Below are positions 21,497-33,691 of a stretch of 64,000 bases of DNA, one piece after another. The notes beneath the pieces were generated by a model, which saw nothing but the letters and a program-made list of their open reading frames with translations, made no database searches and was not told where the DNA came from. A program made the position numbers and the translations under genes. Source of the stretch: Coenobita brevimanus. Taxonomy: Eukaryota; Arthropoda; Malacostraca; Decapoda; Coenobitidae. How positions within the stretch are numbered: position 1 is the stretch's first letter; each line of letters opens with the position of its first letter. The stretch covers positions 1,620,856 to 1,684,855 of the forward strand of contig JAVRFU010003718.1 of NCBI GenBank assembly GCA_032717465.1, written 5' to 3'.

Positions 21497-22196
21497 CTAT
21501 TACCATTACTATAATCTTATAGAAATATTGCAATCTCAGTGATGAAATACTTAAGTACGTGTGTGTGTGTGTGTGTGTGAAAAAAAATGGATGATGATGG
21601 TGGTGGTTTATATCTACTCAAAAATAGATTGCACAGTGGTTTAACAGTGATGCAAATGATCTATTAGAATTACACTAAGACTGCTGCCTACCAACAATCA
21701 TGCTTCAGTCAAAATTGAATAAAATCAGTTGACATCTGACAAGTGGTGTTGCAGGGTGTTGTGTGATAAAGGAATATTTACCATAATTCCACTCCAAAAC
21801 TTAAAAACCTTATCACGCTGCTTTGTAATGTCATACACTGTCAGGTTTAACACCACTGCTATCTTTGACAACACCTGCAATGAGTTATTTACTTTCAGTT
21901 GGTACAGCACTGAGAACTGTCAAATTTGTCATACATGGTAGTTTCCATCACCAATCATTTCACAACACACACACACTAAGTACTTGTGGCTGCATTCTTA
22001 TACTGCATCATTTTTGTTCCCAGCACTGCACTCATTGGTAAAGCCAGGACACCTGTTTGAAGCCACAATTATGGTCAAATTTGGATATGATAAAACAGTC
22101 AAATAATAAAAATCTTAACCAAGAGGAGGAAAGGAAATTATTATTATTATGAGTGACCACACGCTTTATGGTGAGGTCATCAGTACCAGATGGGTG

Positions 22197-22200
<4 letters not shown>

Positions 22201-22231
<31 letters not shown>

Positions 22232-22625
22232 GGTCTCTGGTTATTTCTGAGCTAAGTTTGGAAAATAAAAATGACATTTTTCATAAATTATGGAAATTGA
22301 ACTTTAGAGGTTTGCAAACTTTATCGTTCTGTTTGTCCTCACTCCCTATTTCTCCCTTTCCTTCCTGTCACTTTTTCTCTTCTTTCCACTTCAGGTGGTT
22401 TTACACCAGATGACAGGCCTAATGGTTTCCTGCAGCCCAGGAAACCATTTACAATGTTGGGTGGTAACCATATCACCAAATAATGGGGTGATGTGGGGTC
22501 TGCTATGGTACCCATGTTAACCGGATGATGCAAATGCAGCATCCATCCAGGAATCAAACCTCCACACTATTCAACACACCTTACCATTGCAGGGCACTGT
22601 CGGCCACAAGGGAACACTGGTTCAT
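22201..22625 (-). mobile_element. tRNA-derived SINE-like element with polyA tail
   Basis: On the minus strand a pol III-type B box GGTTTGATTC lies at 22551-22560, with a weaker A-box-like TGCAATGGTAAGG upstream (about 22581-22591). The body contains ATATGGTTACCACCCAACA and the inverted pair GGTTTCCTG/CAGGAAACC, and it ends in a run of about 28 A (T on the plus strand, 22201-22228). The A run and internal promoter indicate an element mobilised by a LINE. 22630-23350 holds only scattered motif copies. Confidence 0.65.
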
Positions 22626-23353
22626 TAAATGAGGTGGCCCTGCAAGGGACTGTTTTTGCCTATGGTTAATGGGTCTGCTTGGCCAGGCAGACTGGGGTTG
22701 ATCAACAACGTACTACAATTCACAATGCCATCAAACAAAACATGCCTCAATTCCCTCCCTTATCCTCCAAGGATGGTGGAGTACACGAGTCTCCTTGGTT
22801 ACTAGTCTAATACTTCCCTATCATCCCATAAAAGAAAATGGTGGACAACAGGATAAGGGCCAATTCAGCCAGCAGACCAACAAGTTCCTGTTCTCCTGGC
22901 CACAAAATACATCACTTCAGCACTACCATATAAACCAGCCAGGGAACACAATGACAATTACTTGGATTTAACGTACATGAAAACAGCACTTCTTCATGAC
23001 TAGCATAAACGAGGACTTTCTGTACACACAACTACAGTTCTTTCACTTAAACTTGGCCAAGACATATCCTTTGACAGCTGACTTAACTTAGTTCAGTAGC
23101 AAAGACACAATCACTGGCTCTACAACCTTTCCACTGCACTGCATGACTAACATCACTAATTTTGATCTAATACAGTATAGCTAAACACAATTCAAAGATG
23201 GTAATTTTAGGTCGTTGAAACCTTTCCACAGCACTTCTTCGTGACTAGCAAGGTATTTTAAGGCCAAGTTAAAGCAAAATGATTGCGATGCAGTTTTAAC
23301 ACATTACCAATAGCATATTCCTCTACCCAGCTGGCTTCTTTACCCAGCTGGCT

Positions 23354-23405
23354 TCATCTTGCCATCATGATATCTTCATAGATCTTGTTGGACGCCATCT
23401 GTTTC
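23354..23405 (-). CDS. Candidate terminal exon of an unidentified host gene
   Basis: On the minus strand a strong acceptor (GTATTTGCAG) precedes GAAACAGATGGCG. In one phase the exon encodes KQMASNKIYEDIMMAR followed by TGA at 23356-23354. Other phases also stop within 14 codons, so this would be a last coding exon in any frame. It lies downstream of three other splice-flanked segments on the same strand (28.7, 37.3 and 38.0 kb). No family was recognised, and splice phase does not link it uniquely to the upstream candidates. Low confidence. Confidence 0.3.
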
Positions 23406-23513
23406 CTGCAAATACAACAACACATTAGCTGTGTTTTTATCTACACCCACACCCACTGACCTAACCTACAACACCCACTAACCGACTCTACACCTACACC
23501 CACTGACCTAATC

Positions 23514-23516
23514 TCA

Positions 23517-23565
<49 letters not shown>
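23514..23565. repeat. (CA)n microsatellite
   Basis: About 25 CA units in an otherwise unremarkable AT-rich stretch; 23600-24060 shows no gene. Confidence 0.9.
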
Positions 23566-23566
<1 letters not shown>

Positions 23567-24065
23567 ACCTTCAAACACCAGTCAACTGGATTACCTAAAC
23601 TCAAGATCACAAGTTTAAATTCTGTACCTAAACAACAAGAGCCTATCTGCACAGACTGCAGTCAATATTTAAGTTTCTCTTTCAAACTCAGAATGTGAAA
23701 CTTGTATTAAAATGCCTCCTTATGGCCAAAACTGACAACTGTTTAATAATCAGTTGATGCAACAGCTGACCTATCAAATCAAATCAAAATTTCAAGCTGA
23801 GCAACTTTGTATTTCATAAGCCACTACAATGCTTCCTTAAAGTCAAACTCAAATGCACCGAATAGTCAGCTTAGGCAATGGCTGACATGATAAATCAACA
23901 AAAGTTCAGGCTGAGCAGCTTTGTATTTCAAAAAATCACTCAAAGCTCTCCAAGAGCAGATATTTACACTTTCCTTGGAGAGAAAAAAAAAGTACCACTT
24001 CTAGACATGTTAGCTTTGCCACAGGTGAACAGACCTATTAATATTCCAAAGCACATCTGGCTGGA

Positions 24066-24415
24066 CCACCTTAACCCACTACACCACCAGCCACCTACAG
24101 TAAACACAGCAGCACAACCACTTGACACAAAGCATCAGCCAACACCACCTTAACCCACTACACCACCAGCCACCTACAGTAAACACAGCAGCACAACCAC
24201 CTGACATATTCAAAGCTTCAGCCAACACCACATTAACCCACTACACCACCAGGCACCTACAGTAAACACAGCAGCACAACCACCTAACACATTCAAAGCA
24301 TCAGCCAGCACCACCTTAACCCACTACACCACCAGGCACCTACAGTAAGCACAGCAGCACAACCACCTGACACATTCAAAGCATCAGACACCACCACCTT
24401 AACCCACTGAACGAC
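24066..24415. repeat. Tandem repeat of about 80-86 bp, four copies
   Basis: Each copy contains CCACTACACCACCAG, CACCTACAGTAAACACAGCA, GCACAACCAC and CAAAGCATCAG. Later copies carry an extra ATTCAAAG block. Confidence 0.85.
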
Positions 24416-24696
24416 TTAGACGATGGCCAGATTTAGAAAAATGGCAGAAGCTGTAACCACTGCTAATACACCTAAAGATAATTCACCATACTCCCTGAGT
24501 GCTTTATCCATCTACATATATCTATTTATCTATATCTACTGAAGTAATTCTGGAGACTATTTCAAAGTCTGCATTACATGAGGAAGCTACTACAGTTCAA
24601 AAAAATCTTCCCAAACAAGAAATGAACAAAGTAAGGGAACCATTCAGTGCAAGATGCCTGGCCACTGCATTTAAGAGTGTGTCACAGTAGGAAGCA

Positions 24697-24900
24697 TAAA
24701 TGAACCAGCACCAATGAACCAGCACCAGGGAACCCGCACCAGGGAACCAGCACCAACGAACCCGCACCAGGGAACCTGCACCAACGAACCCGCACCAGGG
24801 AACCCGCACCAGGGAACCCGCACCAACGAACCCGCACCAGAGAACCCGCACCAGGGAACCAGCACCAATGAACCAGCACCAATGAACCTGCACCAAGTCA
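24697..24900. repeat. 12/24 bp minisatellite
   Basis: GAACCCGCACCAGGGAACC and GAACCAGCACCAATG variants alternate. The Gly/Trp-rich minus-strand frames here are repeat artefacts. Confidence 0.9.
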
Positions 24901-24984
24901 CACTGGCTACATGGCACCAAGACTGGCATGGGAGCAGCTTTGGCCATGAAGACGCTTGGTGATGAAACAGTTTGGTGTTAATGC

Positions 24985-25140
24985 ACGAGGAGGAAGGCAG
25001 GATAGGGAAGAAGGCAGGATAGGGAGGAAGGGGAGGATAGGGAGGATGGGGAAGATAGGGAGGATGGGGAGGATAGGGAGGATGGGGAGGATAGGGTGGA
25101 TGGGGAGGATAGGGTGGATAGGGGAGGATAGGGTGGGGCA
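24985..25140. repeat. GGAGGATAGGGAGGAT minisatellite
   Basis: G-rich 9/18 bp units repeat on the plus strand, so runs of GGG and GG at regular spacing could form quadruplexes. Confidence 0.85.
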
Positions 25141-25304
25141 GTGTTAATGGCAGGGCCTTAAACTATCCATGGCATAATATCAAATGTCTAGCCTGATAGT
25201 AGGGGGGAAATGTAGGCCCAATAGAATTATGGAAATATCAAGAAAAGGTGGAACAGTAGAGAGAGGACAGGAAGGAGAGAGAAAGGAGATACAGTCACTG
25301 GTAA

Positions 25305-26300
25305 AAGGAAAAGTCACAGGCAGAAGGAGAAAGTCACAGGCAGAAGGAGAAAGACACAGGCAGGAGGAGAAAGTCACAGGCAGAAGAAGAAAATCACAGG
25401 CAGAAGGAGAAAGACACAGGCAGAAGGAGAAAGACACAGGCAGAAGGAGAAAGACACAGGCAGAAGGAGAAAGTCACAGGCAGAAGAAGAAAATCACAGG
25501 CAGAAGGAGAAAATCACAGGCAGAAGGAGAAAGACACAGGCAGAAGGAGAAAGACACAGGCAGAAGGAGAAAGTCACAGGCAGAAGAAGAAAATCACAGG
25601 CAGAAGGAGAAAATCACAGGCAGAAGGAGAAAATCACAGGCAGGAGAAATATGCAGGCAGGAGGAGAAAGATACAGGCAGGAGGAGAAAGACGCAGGCAG
25701 GAGGAGAAAGACGCAGGCAGGAGGAGAAAGACGCAGGCAGGAGGAGAAAGACGCAGGCAGGAGGAGAAAGACGCAGGCAGGAGGAGAAAGACACAGGCAG
25801 AAGGAGAAAGTCACAGGCAGAAGAAGAAAATCACAGGCAGAAGGAGAAAATCACAGGCAGAAGGAGAAAATCACAGGCAGACAGGAGGAGAAATATGCAG
25901 GCAGGAGGAGAAAGACGCAGGCAGGAGGAGAAAGACGCAGGCAGGAGGAGAGAGACGCAGGAAGGAGAAAGACGCAGGCAGGAGGAGAAAGACGCAGGCA
26001 GGAGGAGAAAGACGCAGGCAGGAGGAGAAAGACGCAGGCAGGAGGAGAAAGACGCAGGCAGAAGGAGAAAGACGCAGGCAGAAGGAGAAAGACGCAGGCA
26101 GGAGGAGAAAGACGCAGGCAGAAGGAGAAGGATGCAGGCAGAAGGAGAAAGACGCAGGCAGAAGGAGAAAGACGCAGGCAGAAGGAGAAAGACCCAGGCA
26201 GGAGGAGAAAGACGCAGGCAGGAGGAGAAAGACGCCGGCAGAAGGAGAAAGACGCCGGCAGAAGGAGAAAGACGCCGGCAGAAAGAGAAAGTCACAGGCA
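25305..26300. repeat. 20 bp minisatellite, about 50 copies
   Basis: The unit is AGGCAGAAGGAGAAAGACAC with variants GTCAC, ATCAC, GACGC and AGGAGG. Blocks of the same variant series recur (for example 25360-25650 and 25790-25880), suggesting duplication of multi-unit blocks. Because 20 bp is not a multiple of three, all three frames stay open and give a 20-residue period; the 374-codon frame is not a gene. Confidence 0.95.
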
Positions 26301-26614
26301 TTTTGTAAAAATAAAAAATAAAAAAAATAAAAAAAAAGTCAGATTAATTCAAACTTACACAATACTTCCAATTCCCTAACTCCCCCAACATCTCTTCTTT
26401 AGTGTTTTATTTCTGGGTTTTATTCTTGCTACTACTTGGCAATTTTTACAACTCAGGGGCTGGTACTCTTGAGGCACTTCCCCTAACACCTCTTCCGTTT
26501 TGATTTATTGTTTTATTCTTGCCACCACCAGGCATTTTAAAACTCAGGGAGGACTTACAGCTCTGATGGGGTTAATAAGGCTACATCTTCAGTTCAAAAA
26601 ATACAGGATTAATA

Positions 26615-27755
26615 GACTCTGGAAATATCGCTATCGTATCGTTTATGTAGACCCTGGAAATATTATCGTATCATTTATATAGACTGCAAATACTGCTATC
26701 GTATCGTTTATATATTGGAAATTTTGCTCTCGTATCGTTTATATAGACTCTGGAAATATTATCGTATCATATATATAGACTGCAAACATTGCTCTCATAT
26801 CGTTTATATAGACTGCAAATATTGCTCTCATATCATTTATATAGACTGCAAATATTGCTCTCGTATCATTTATATAGACTGCAAATATTGCTCTCGTATC
26901 ATTTATATAGACTCTGGAAATACAGGCATCGTATCATTTATACAGACTCTGGAAATACAGCTATCGTATCGTTTATATAGACTCTGGAAATACATCTATC
27001 GTATCGTTTATACAGACTCTGGAAATATTGCTATCGTAGCGTTTAAATAGACTCAAAATGCTACTATCATATTGTTTATACTGTATTGACTGAAAATACT
27101 GCTATCGTACTGTTTATATAGACAAAAATATTGTTATCGTGTCGTTTATATACAGCAGACTCTGGAAATATTGCTATCGTATCGTTTATATTCACTCTAA
27201 AAATATTGCTATCATATCGTTTATATAGACTCCAGAATATAGCTATCGTATCGTTTATATAGACTGGAAATAATTGCTCTCGTATCATTTATATAGACTG
27301 GAAATACAGCTATCGTATCATTTATATAGGCTGGAAATACAACTATTGTATCATTTATATAGACTCTGGAAATATTGCAATCGTATAGCTTATATAGACT
27401 CCGGAAATACAGCTATCGTATCGTTTATATAGACCCTGGAAATACAGCTATTGTATCGTTTATACGGTATAGACTCTGGAAATACAGCTATAGTATCATT
27501 TATACAGACTCTGGAAATATTGCTATCGTATAGCTTATATAGACTCTGGAAATACAGCTATCGTATCATTTATACAGACTCTGGAAATATTGCTCTCGTA
27601 TCGTTTATATAGATTCTGGAAATATTGCTATCGTAAGATTTATATAGACTCTGGAAATATTGCTACCGTAAAGCTTATACAGACTCTGGAAATACAGTTA
27701 TCGTATCATTTATATAGACTCTGGAAATGCTATCGAATCGTTTATAAAGGCTCCA
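26615..27755. repeat. AT-rich minisatellite of about 33-36 bp with TATCGTATCGTTTATATAGAC
   Basis: About 30 units of GCTATCGTATCATTTATATA plus GACTCTGGAAATA repeat with substitutions and one-to-three-base indels. The short frames across it are artefacts. 26300-26615 is AT-rich with no feature. Confidence 0.95.
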
Positions 27756-27930
27756 ACATGCTTGAATGCGTCGGTTTTCATAACTTAATAGCAGCTCTCC
27801 ACACTGCTCAATCTCTGGCAGCCTCCCTATTCAGTCCTAGCCCTGAGGTCACACCCTATGGCCTCTTCCCAGGTCTTTTTCAGTCTGCCTCTCACCCCTA
27901 CCCTCAACCTTGCCACTAATCACCTTCTGC
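27755..27930 (-). mobile_element. Degenerate RTE-type 3' fragment, second subfamily
   Basis: AATCTCTGGCAGCCTCCCT, CCTGAGGTCACACCC and CCCAGGTCTTTTTCAGTCTG follow the order seen at 17.3 and 29.4 kb. No open frame remains. 27930-28660 shows nothing recognisable. Confidence 0.5.
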
Positions 27931-28666
27931 ACCCAACTGTTACTCTCCATTAAAAATAAAATCAAGGCATTTGAGAGAAGAACAAGTACCAATGGAACTT
28001 AGAAATCTCCATATAAGACAAGGCTTTACTATCACACCACTGATTTCCCTAGATAAACAGCTAAGGAAGAGGTGTTAGGGAGCTTCCTTTTCAATGCAGG
28101 GGTCTCCAACTGACTTAAGTTTAACCCCTAAAATAAATCATTACAGAAGAGATGTCAGGGAGCTTCCTGTTGTGTGTTAATTCACTCCTGCCACAGCCAA
28201 TGGTTTTATCCAGCTCTGGGGATATTTTATTTACTGATGGGGTAATAACGGCTATCTGTCTTCTGTTGCAAGTCTCCAAAGACTTAAAACTATATGGAAA
28301 AGTTAAAAATGAAACCTAAGGCACAAGGGGTGGCAGTGATCATTTCCTGGGATATGGTTGTTAGCACTGCCAATTTAACTGCAGCACACTTACTGCAAAT
28401 AATTCCACTTAGCAAAATTGAGTTTTTAACATTCTGCATGATTCTTGCAACTATAGCTTCCTCAGCTATTTAAGCACAAGTTGCAGTGCATTTTGACTAA
28501 CACCTACTGAGGCCAGTTCTGCAACCAACTGGCAATTAACAAAAGCAGCACCACAGCAAGATTTATAGAAAACTATACATTATGTATAAAACACACCACT
28601 GGCCCATCAATGGTTATTTCAACAGACTGGCACCTAAGTGAATATGTATAACATATTTAAATATAC

Positions 28667-28798
28667 TCATCTTGTAGTATCCAGCCAAGTTGCTCCCCTT
28701 CATCACTGGTGGTGGTGGTGGTGGTGGATGTCTACCACCAGACACCACCACAGCAGGGGTGGCCTCCTCTGCCATCAAGCTGCCCTCGTCATACTCTC
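28667..28798 (-). CDS. Candidate host exon, polyproline-containing (duplicate of 37.3 kb exon)
   Basis: On the minus strand an acceptor (TTTGTACTTTAG) precedes an open segment. One frame reads EYDEGSLMAEEATPAVVVSG, then RH, a run of seven prolines, and VMKGSNLAGYYK. Sequence at both ends matches the candidate exon at 37271-37449 (GCAGCTTGAT/GCAGCCTGAT near the acceptor, TTGGATACT/TGGATACT near the donor). The donor position aligned with the GT of the other copy reads ATGAGT, so splicing would need the GT four bases further on. No protein family was recognised. Confidence 0.35.
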
Positions 28799-29384
28799 CT
28801 AAAGTACAAACATGCTTTACAACTCCACCCTTGAACTACAATGCCAGTGCTACCTCAACCATCAACACTAGTTAAATCTTAGGCTGAAGGACATACTGAA
28901 GGCTGTATCAAACCAGCCATTTCAAGGAGTCTATCAGTTAATATTCTTGCCATACACATATGAACCTCTCTCTCAAAAGAAGGATGGTGGACTGCAGAAG
29001 GGGAATTTTAGCATGAAGTCTCCTAGATTCATATCCAGATATGCATGAACCCACAACTGAGTTAAGGGCTCTAGTAAGTAAGTTTCTCAGTGAAATACGT
29101 TAACACCCAAATATGCCTAGTAACCAATGCATTTATTCCTATACAGTATAATGCTACTTCCCTATTCAAGTTAGGCAAATGCAAACAGCAAACTAGCTAG
29201 GAACAATCTTCATTTTCCTTCATCCTGATCTTTTCCACCTAATGCTGGAGTGAGGAAGTGTGTAGAAAGGAAGGACAGGGAAGACATAATAGAGGAAGCA
29301 CTTACATTTATACCTCAACATTTTTACCCGCCTAACGGAGCAGGAAAAGGGAACTTATTTCCTTAATTCATTCATTTATAAAAA

Positions 29385-29830
29385 TTCCAAGATGCTTCCA
29401 TATATCAGCCTTGATCACCTAATGGCAGTTCTCCATGCTGCTTGATCTCTAGCAGCTTCTCTGTCCAGCCCTTTATCCCTGAGGACACTGACTTCATCCC
29501 AGATCTTTCAGTCAGCCTCTCAACTTTACCCTCCATGCTCACATCCCTCACTCTCCACATCCAAATGTCATCCTCCATCCTTTCCACATGCCCAAACCAT
29601 CTCACTCTACCCCTCCTAATCACACCACCACTACACTCCAGTCTAATCCTTCCTCCCAAACTATCTCAGTCTACCCCCTTCTCATCACAACACCAATACA
29701 CTCCAGCCTCATCCTTCCTCCCCAAACCATCTCAGTCTACCTCTTAACTCTACCCTCAACAATCACACCTCTCCCCCACTGCATCCAGTTGTCATCCTCC
29801 ATTCTTTCCACATGCCCAATGCAATGGACA
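29385..29830 (-). pseudogene. RTE-type 3' end, second subfamily, with local tandem repeats
   Basis: The minus-strand frame 29659-29405 encodes RRGRVRWFGHVERMEDDIWM and WTEKLLEIKQHGELPLGD. The WFGHVERM signature places it with RTE-like C-termini, but the rest differs from the family ending at 21408. CATCTCAGTCTACC units of about 70 bp repeat three times at 29620-29760. 28800-29380 and 29830-30010 contain no recognised feature. Confidence 0.65.
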
Positions 29831-30019
29831 GTAAATTTCTATGACTGCACTTATGTAGATATATACTTTACCAATGCCTTCACCCAAACTGGATAAAACT
29901 TGGGTCATAACATATCAACTGTTCCCTAATCTATCTTGCATAGTCTACTGTATATTCTGTTAACTGCTCTAACACATGTATCTAAATGACTTGTTAATTA
30001 TGCTAAAGAAGGGCTATGG

Positions 30020-30343
30020 CAGAGGTTGGCAACCTGCGGCTCAGGAGCCAGACGAGGCTCTTAGGACACTTTTGCAGTCCCAGAAGCTTCATAAATAACC
30101 ATTTATTCTTTCAGACCAAAGGCATCATATTACACATGCAAGGCAACATTAGATTTTTCATTCAACTTTGATAAGATCTATACTATAAGCAGATCAAACA
30201 ATATCACCGTAATGTTTTGTTTAGATTTAGAATACTGCAGATTTTGGTTTGATAATTTTCTGTATTGCGGCTCCATGAGTACTACATTTTTATGAAACTT
30301 TAAAACAAATGGCTCTTGTAGCTTTAAGGGTTGCTGACCTCTG
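30020..30343. mobile_element. hAT-type non-autonomous transposon (MITE)
   Basis: The ends are inverted repeats, CAGAGGTTGGCAACC at the left and CAGAGGTCAGCAACC on the opposite strand at the right. They are flanked by a perfect 8 bp duplication GGCTATGG (30012-30019 and 30344-30351), the hAT hallmark. The sub-terminal GCGGCTC blocks also resemble hAT families. The 324 bp carry no coding sequence. Confidence 0.85.
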
Positions 30344-30696
30344 GGCTATGGGAAAGGTGTACAGGCAAGGTAATGTCAATCTGGCATTAAGCTATATCAC
30401 TCTACAAAAGGACAAAAAGCTATAACAATTTATGGGCTAAAATCTGTGCTTCCATCTCACTTAGATTTCTTAACTAAGGAAATAATAATCTTGCCACTTA
30501 GCTATACTGTAGTCTGTCCTTCACCTGATGGAACCGGCCCATTCTCACAAATTTAGTACTTAATTGATTACAGTTTCATTAATTTTATAGTTATGGAGGT
30601 ACGAATGAGTCTCCTTAGTTACTATATGTTTTCACTGGACATAACTACCACTCCTACATCAATACAGTGTGCTTGCTGGAAATTCAGTTATATATC

Positions 30697-30980
30697 TATC
30701 TAATCTATCTATTGCCAGACATCTTAATCCTGTAAGGTGTGGCCACATTTCCTCCACACTGCCCTGTCCTCTGCCATTTCACTGCCATCCCTCCAACTCA
30801 CACACCCCCTCTCATCCCCATCCCTCCAACTCTCACCCCCCTCCACCATATCTACCCACACTCTTCCCTCGTACACACATTCTCACTCCCATATCTACTT
30901 GTATCTACTTTCCATCCCTCCAACTTACACCCCCTCCCATTTCTCCACTCCATCCCTCCATCTCATTCTTGGCTATAATG
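30697..30980 (-). mobile_element. RTE-type 3' fragment, first subfamily
   Basis: It begins with the tail TCTATCTATTGCCAGAC and continues with the same block order as the copy at 8.9 kb (TGTGGCCACA, GCCATTTCACTGCC, CTCCACTCCATCCCTCCATC). Expanded CCAACT-rich segments interrupt it. No intact frame. Confidence 0.7.
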
Positions 30981-31019
30981 TAAGAATGAGTGTCCTTGCT
31001 CAATTCAACCCTCCATAGT

Positions 31020-31260
31020 TACCTGCCTACACAAACAGACAAACAGGAGTGACAGGAGAGACAGACAAGAGTGACAGACAAGAGAAAGACAGAAAAGAGG
31101 CAGACAAGACAGACAGACACAAGAGGGACAGGCATGAGAGACAGGCATGAGAGAGAGACATGAGAGACAGACAAGAGAAACAAAGACAAGGGAAACAAAA
31201 ACAAAGAAGAGGGACAGACAAGAGAGAGGAAAAACAGACAGGAGAGACAGGAGACAGTAC
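31020..31260. repeat. Purine-rich GACAGACAAGAG repeat
   Basis: Irregular repeats of GAGACAGACA and AGAGAGACA give open frames on both strands that are compositional only. 31260-31850 has no recognised feature. Confidence 0.75.
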
Positions 31261-31849
31261 TACACCCATCAAAACAGATTTCAACCTCTTCAGGCAGTCA
31301 TGGCCCCTCTGCTACTCTGAGTTCTCCAGGCAGTCTCCCTTCATTCCTCTTGAACCGCCATCACGCTGCCATCTCTCTGGAACCCTGCTTTCTTGTACTT
31401 CACTTACACCCACACAAACCCAAGGCTGCCACAGGAACACCACTGCAATGATTGTAGGAACATAATACAAATTATTCACATTTAGATTAAACAGTTATAC
31501 AGCAAATAGCACTACTACCTCTACCTTTTACTTGACCTATATTTTCCCTTACGCAGTCCATCTCACACAGTTCAATGGCAGAACAAGGTAATGCTACAGA
31601 CTACCCTTTCCACAGCACTTCTTCATGACTAGCAACATTCTACTCACCTACAGTTACAATTCAAAATTCATGATGCTATGATATTTTAAACCAAAAAAGA
31701 AGGGCATAGCATCATATTCTAATAAAATTTTGTTACAGCCAGGTATTCAAAGTGAAAGTTGTTTTTATATCTATAGCCACTTCTGAATCAGTCACTCCTG
31801 CAAAAAAATACCAAGATGTGTTTGCATTTGACGAGCTGTAGTTATGAGG

Positions 31850-32969
31850 AATGAGTCTCCTTGGTTACTATTCCAATTTACAACTACTAAAATCTGACTG
31901 GTCACTCCCACAAAAAATATGAAGATGTGGTTGTATCTGACGAGCTGTGGTTTTGAGTCAGGATGAGTCTCCTTGGTTACTATTCCAATTTACAACTAAA
32001 ATTTGATGCTAGTCATGAACAAGTGCTATGAGTCTCCTTGGTTACTAGCTTGCTTTTACTCTACCTTGGCCTAAAATTGCCATCTCTCCATCCTGAATGC
32101 TGAATTGTTATCAGATAAACACTAGAACATGATGCTAGTCACAAAGCAGTGCTATGAGATGAATGTACAGCCATATCATTGCTTTTTTTCTGCCAATGCG
32201 CTATGTGAAATAATATACAATGGAATGAACACCTGGGCAGAGCTATTGTGACAGTCTCCTTGGTTATTAGTCAAAACTGCCCTCCCAATCTGACTACACC
32301 TGGCCATCAATTAACTGACAAGGGGCTAGGGATCTTTACAAAGCCTTGGTCATGAGTAAAGAATGAGTCTCCTTGGTCACTAGTCAAAATTACCCCCCCA
32401 GTCTGACTGCTTTGCCATAAACTGAAAATTATGAAGAGCCTCCTTGGTCATGAGTTTCCTTGGTTACTAGTCAAAATTACCATCGATCTGACTACTACTT
32501 GCCATCAGCTTATTGAAAAGGGGTGAGGGATCTTTACATAGTTCCTGTATGGAATTACTAGCCTTAGTTAGGGAATGAGTCTCCTTGGTTACTAGTCAAA
32601 ATTACCATTCCAATCTGCCTACACTTGGCCACAGTGTAACTGAAATCAGGCTAAGGCTCACTACGTAGGGCCTTGGTTGTGTGTCTCCTTGGTTACTAGT
32701 CAAAATTATCCTCCAAATCTGACTACACTTGTCCATAAAGTAACAAATCAGGCTAGGGATCATTACATAGGGCCTTGGTCATGAGTCTCCTTGGTTACTA
32801 GTCAAAATTATTTTTCCAATCTAGCTACACCTGGCCAACCACTGACTGAAAAGGAGTTAGAGATCTCTGAATAGCTGCTGCATGGAATTGGAGCCTTGGT
32901 TACGGAATGAGTCTCCTTGGTTACTAGTCAAAATACGCATCAAAAGCATCAATCTGACTACACCTGGCA
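31850..32969. repeat. Array of a roughly 105-125 bp unit with GTCTCCTTGGTTACTAGTC, left part
   Basis: The 19 bp motif GTCTCCTTGGTTACTAGTC is followed in each unit by AAAATTACC, AATCTGACTACAC, TGGCCAT, AACTGAAAAGG and TTAGGGATCTTTAC. About ten units are present, with irregular spacing and point differences. The array continues at 36357 after the piggyBac insertion. Confidence 0.85.
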
Positions 32970-33691
32970 TTAACCCTTTAACCACGGGTATTGTTTTGGT
33001 CTGACTGTCCTCCGCGGGGGTTTCAGCCAAATGTAAACAAACCTTTAAACCATAATAACTCTGCACAGAATAAAGCTAGAGAAAAAAATAAGGTACCATT
33101 AGAAAGTACTAACCTTCATCTTTCCATTGATGTAGGTTTCATGACTTTGTTGACTTTCACAGGACGGGCAGTGCCATTAGAAGTGAGGGGTGTAAAATAA
33201 CTATTTTACGCCCCACACACCATTACCAAATGCCAACCACTCTCTCATAATAGTACTATAAACATAACACTGTACATATGATAAACACCCACTCTGTGTT
33301 CACTGAGGTAGGTAAAAGGCACTTCCCTGCGGCTGCGCCCGCTCTTCACTGCGGCTGCGCCTCACTTCACTGCGGTGGCACCCGCTCACTGACGTTTCAT
33401 GAGATCTTTTCATTCTTTCTAACTTCTAATATTATTTTACATATAATCTGGGCAATATACATTATATTTACACTGCACTTATTACTATATTGCATCACTG
33501 GCGCATCACAGAATTACAAAAGTGCCGCAGAATTACACAAGTGCCGCAGATTCTCTTATTACAATATCACTTATTATACTGGCCAATATTTACATTTTTT
33601 CTAGGCAAAATATCCCTTATTACTACATTATCCATTATACAATTATTGGCAAAGCACATCACTGTCGCATCACTATATATCACTGTCACTT

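Noticed and set aside
25184..26379. 374-codon Arg/Lys/Glu/Gln frame
   Set aside because: The 20 bp minisatellite keeps all frames open; the peptide has a strict 20-residue period and nothing else.
26460..28260. Possible extra TTAA MITE ends (CTCTGATGGGGTTAA near 26570 and TTAATTCACTCC near 28180)
   Set aside because: No matching partner end could be paired convincingly.
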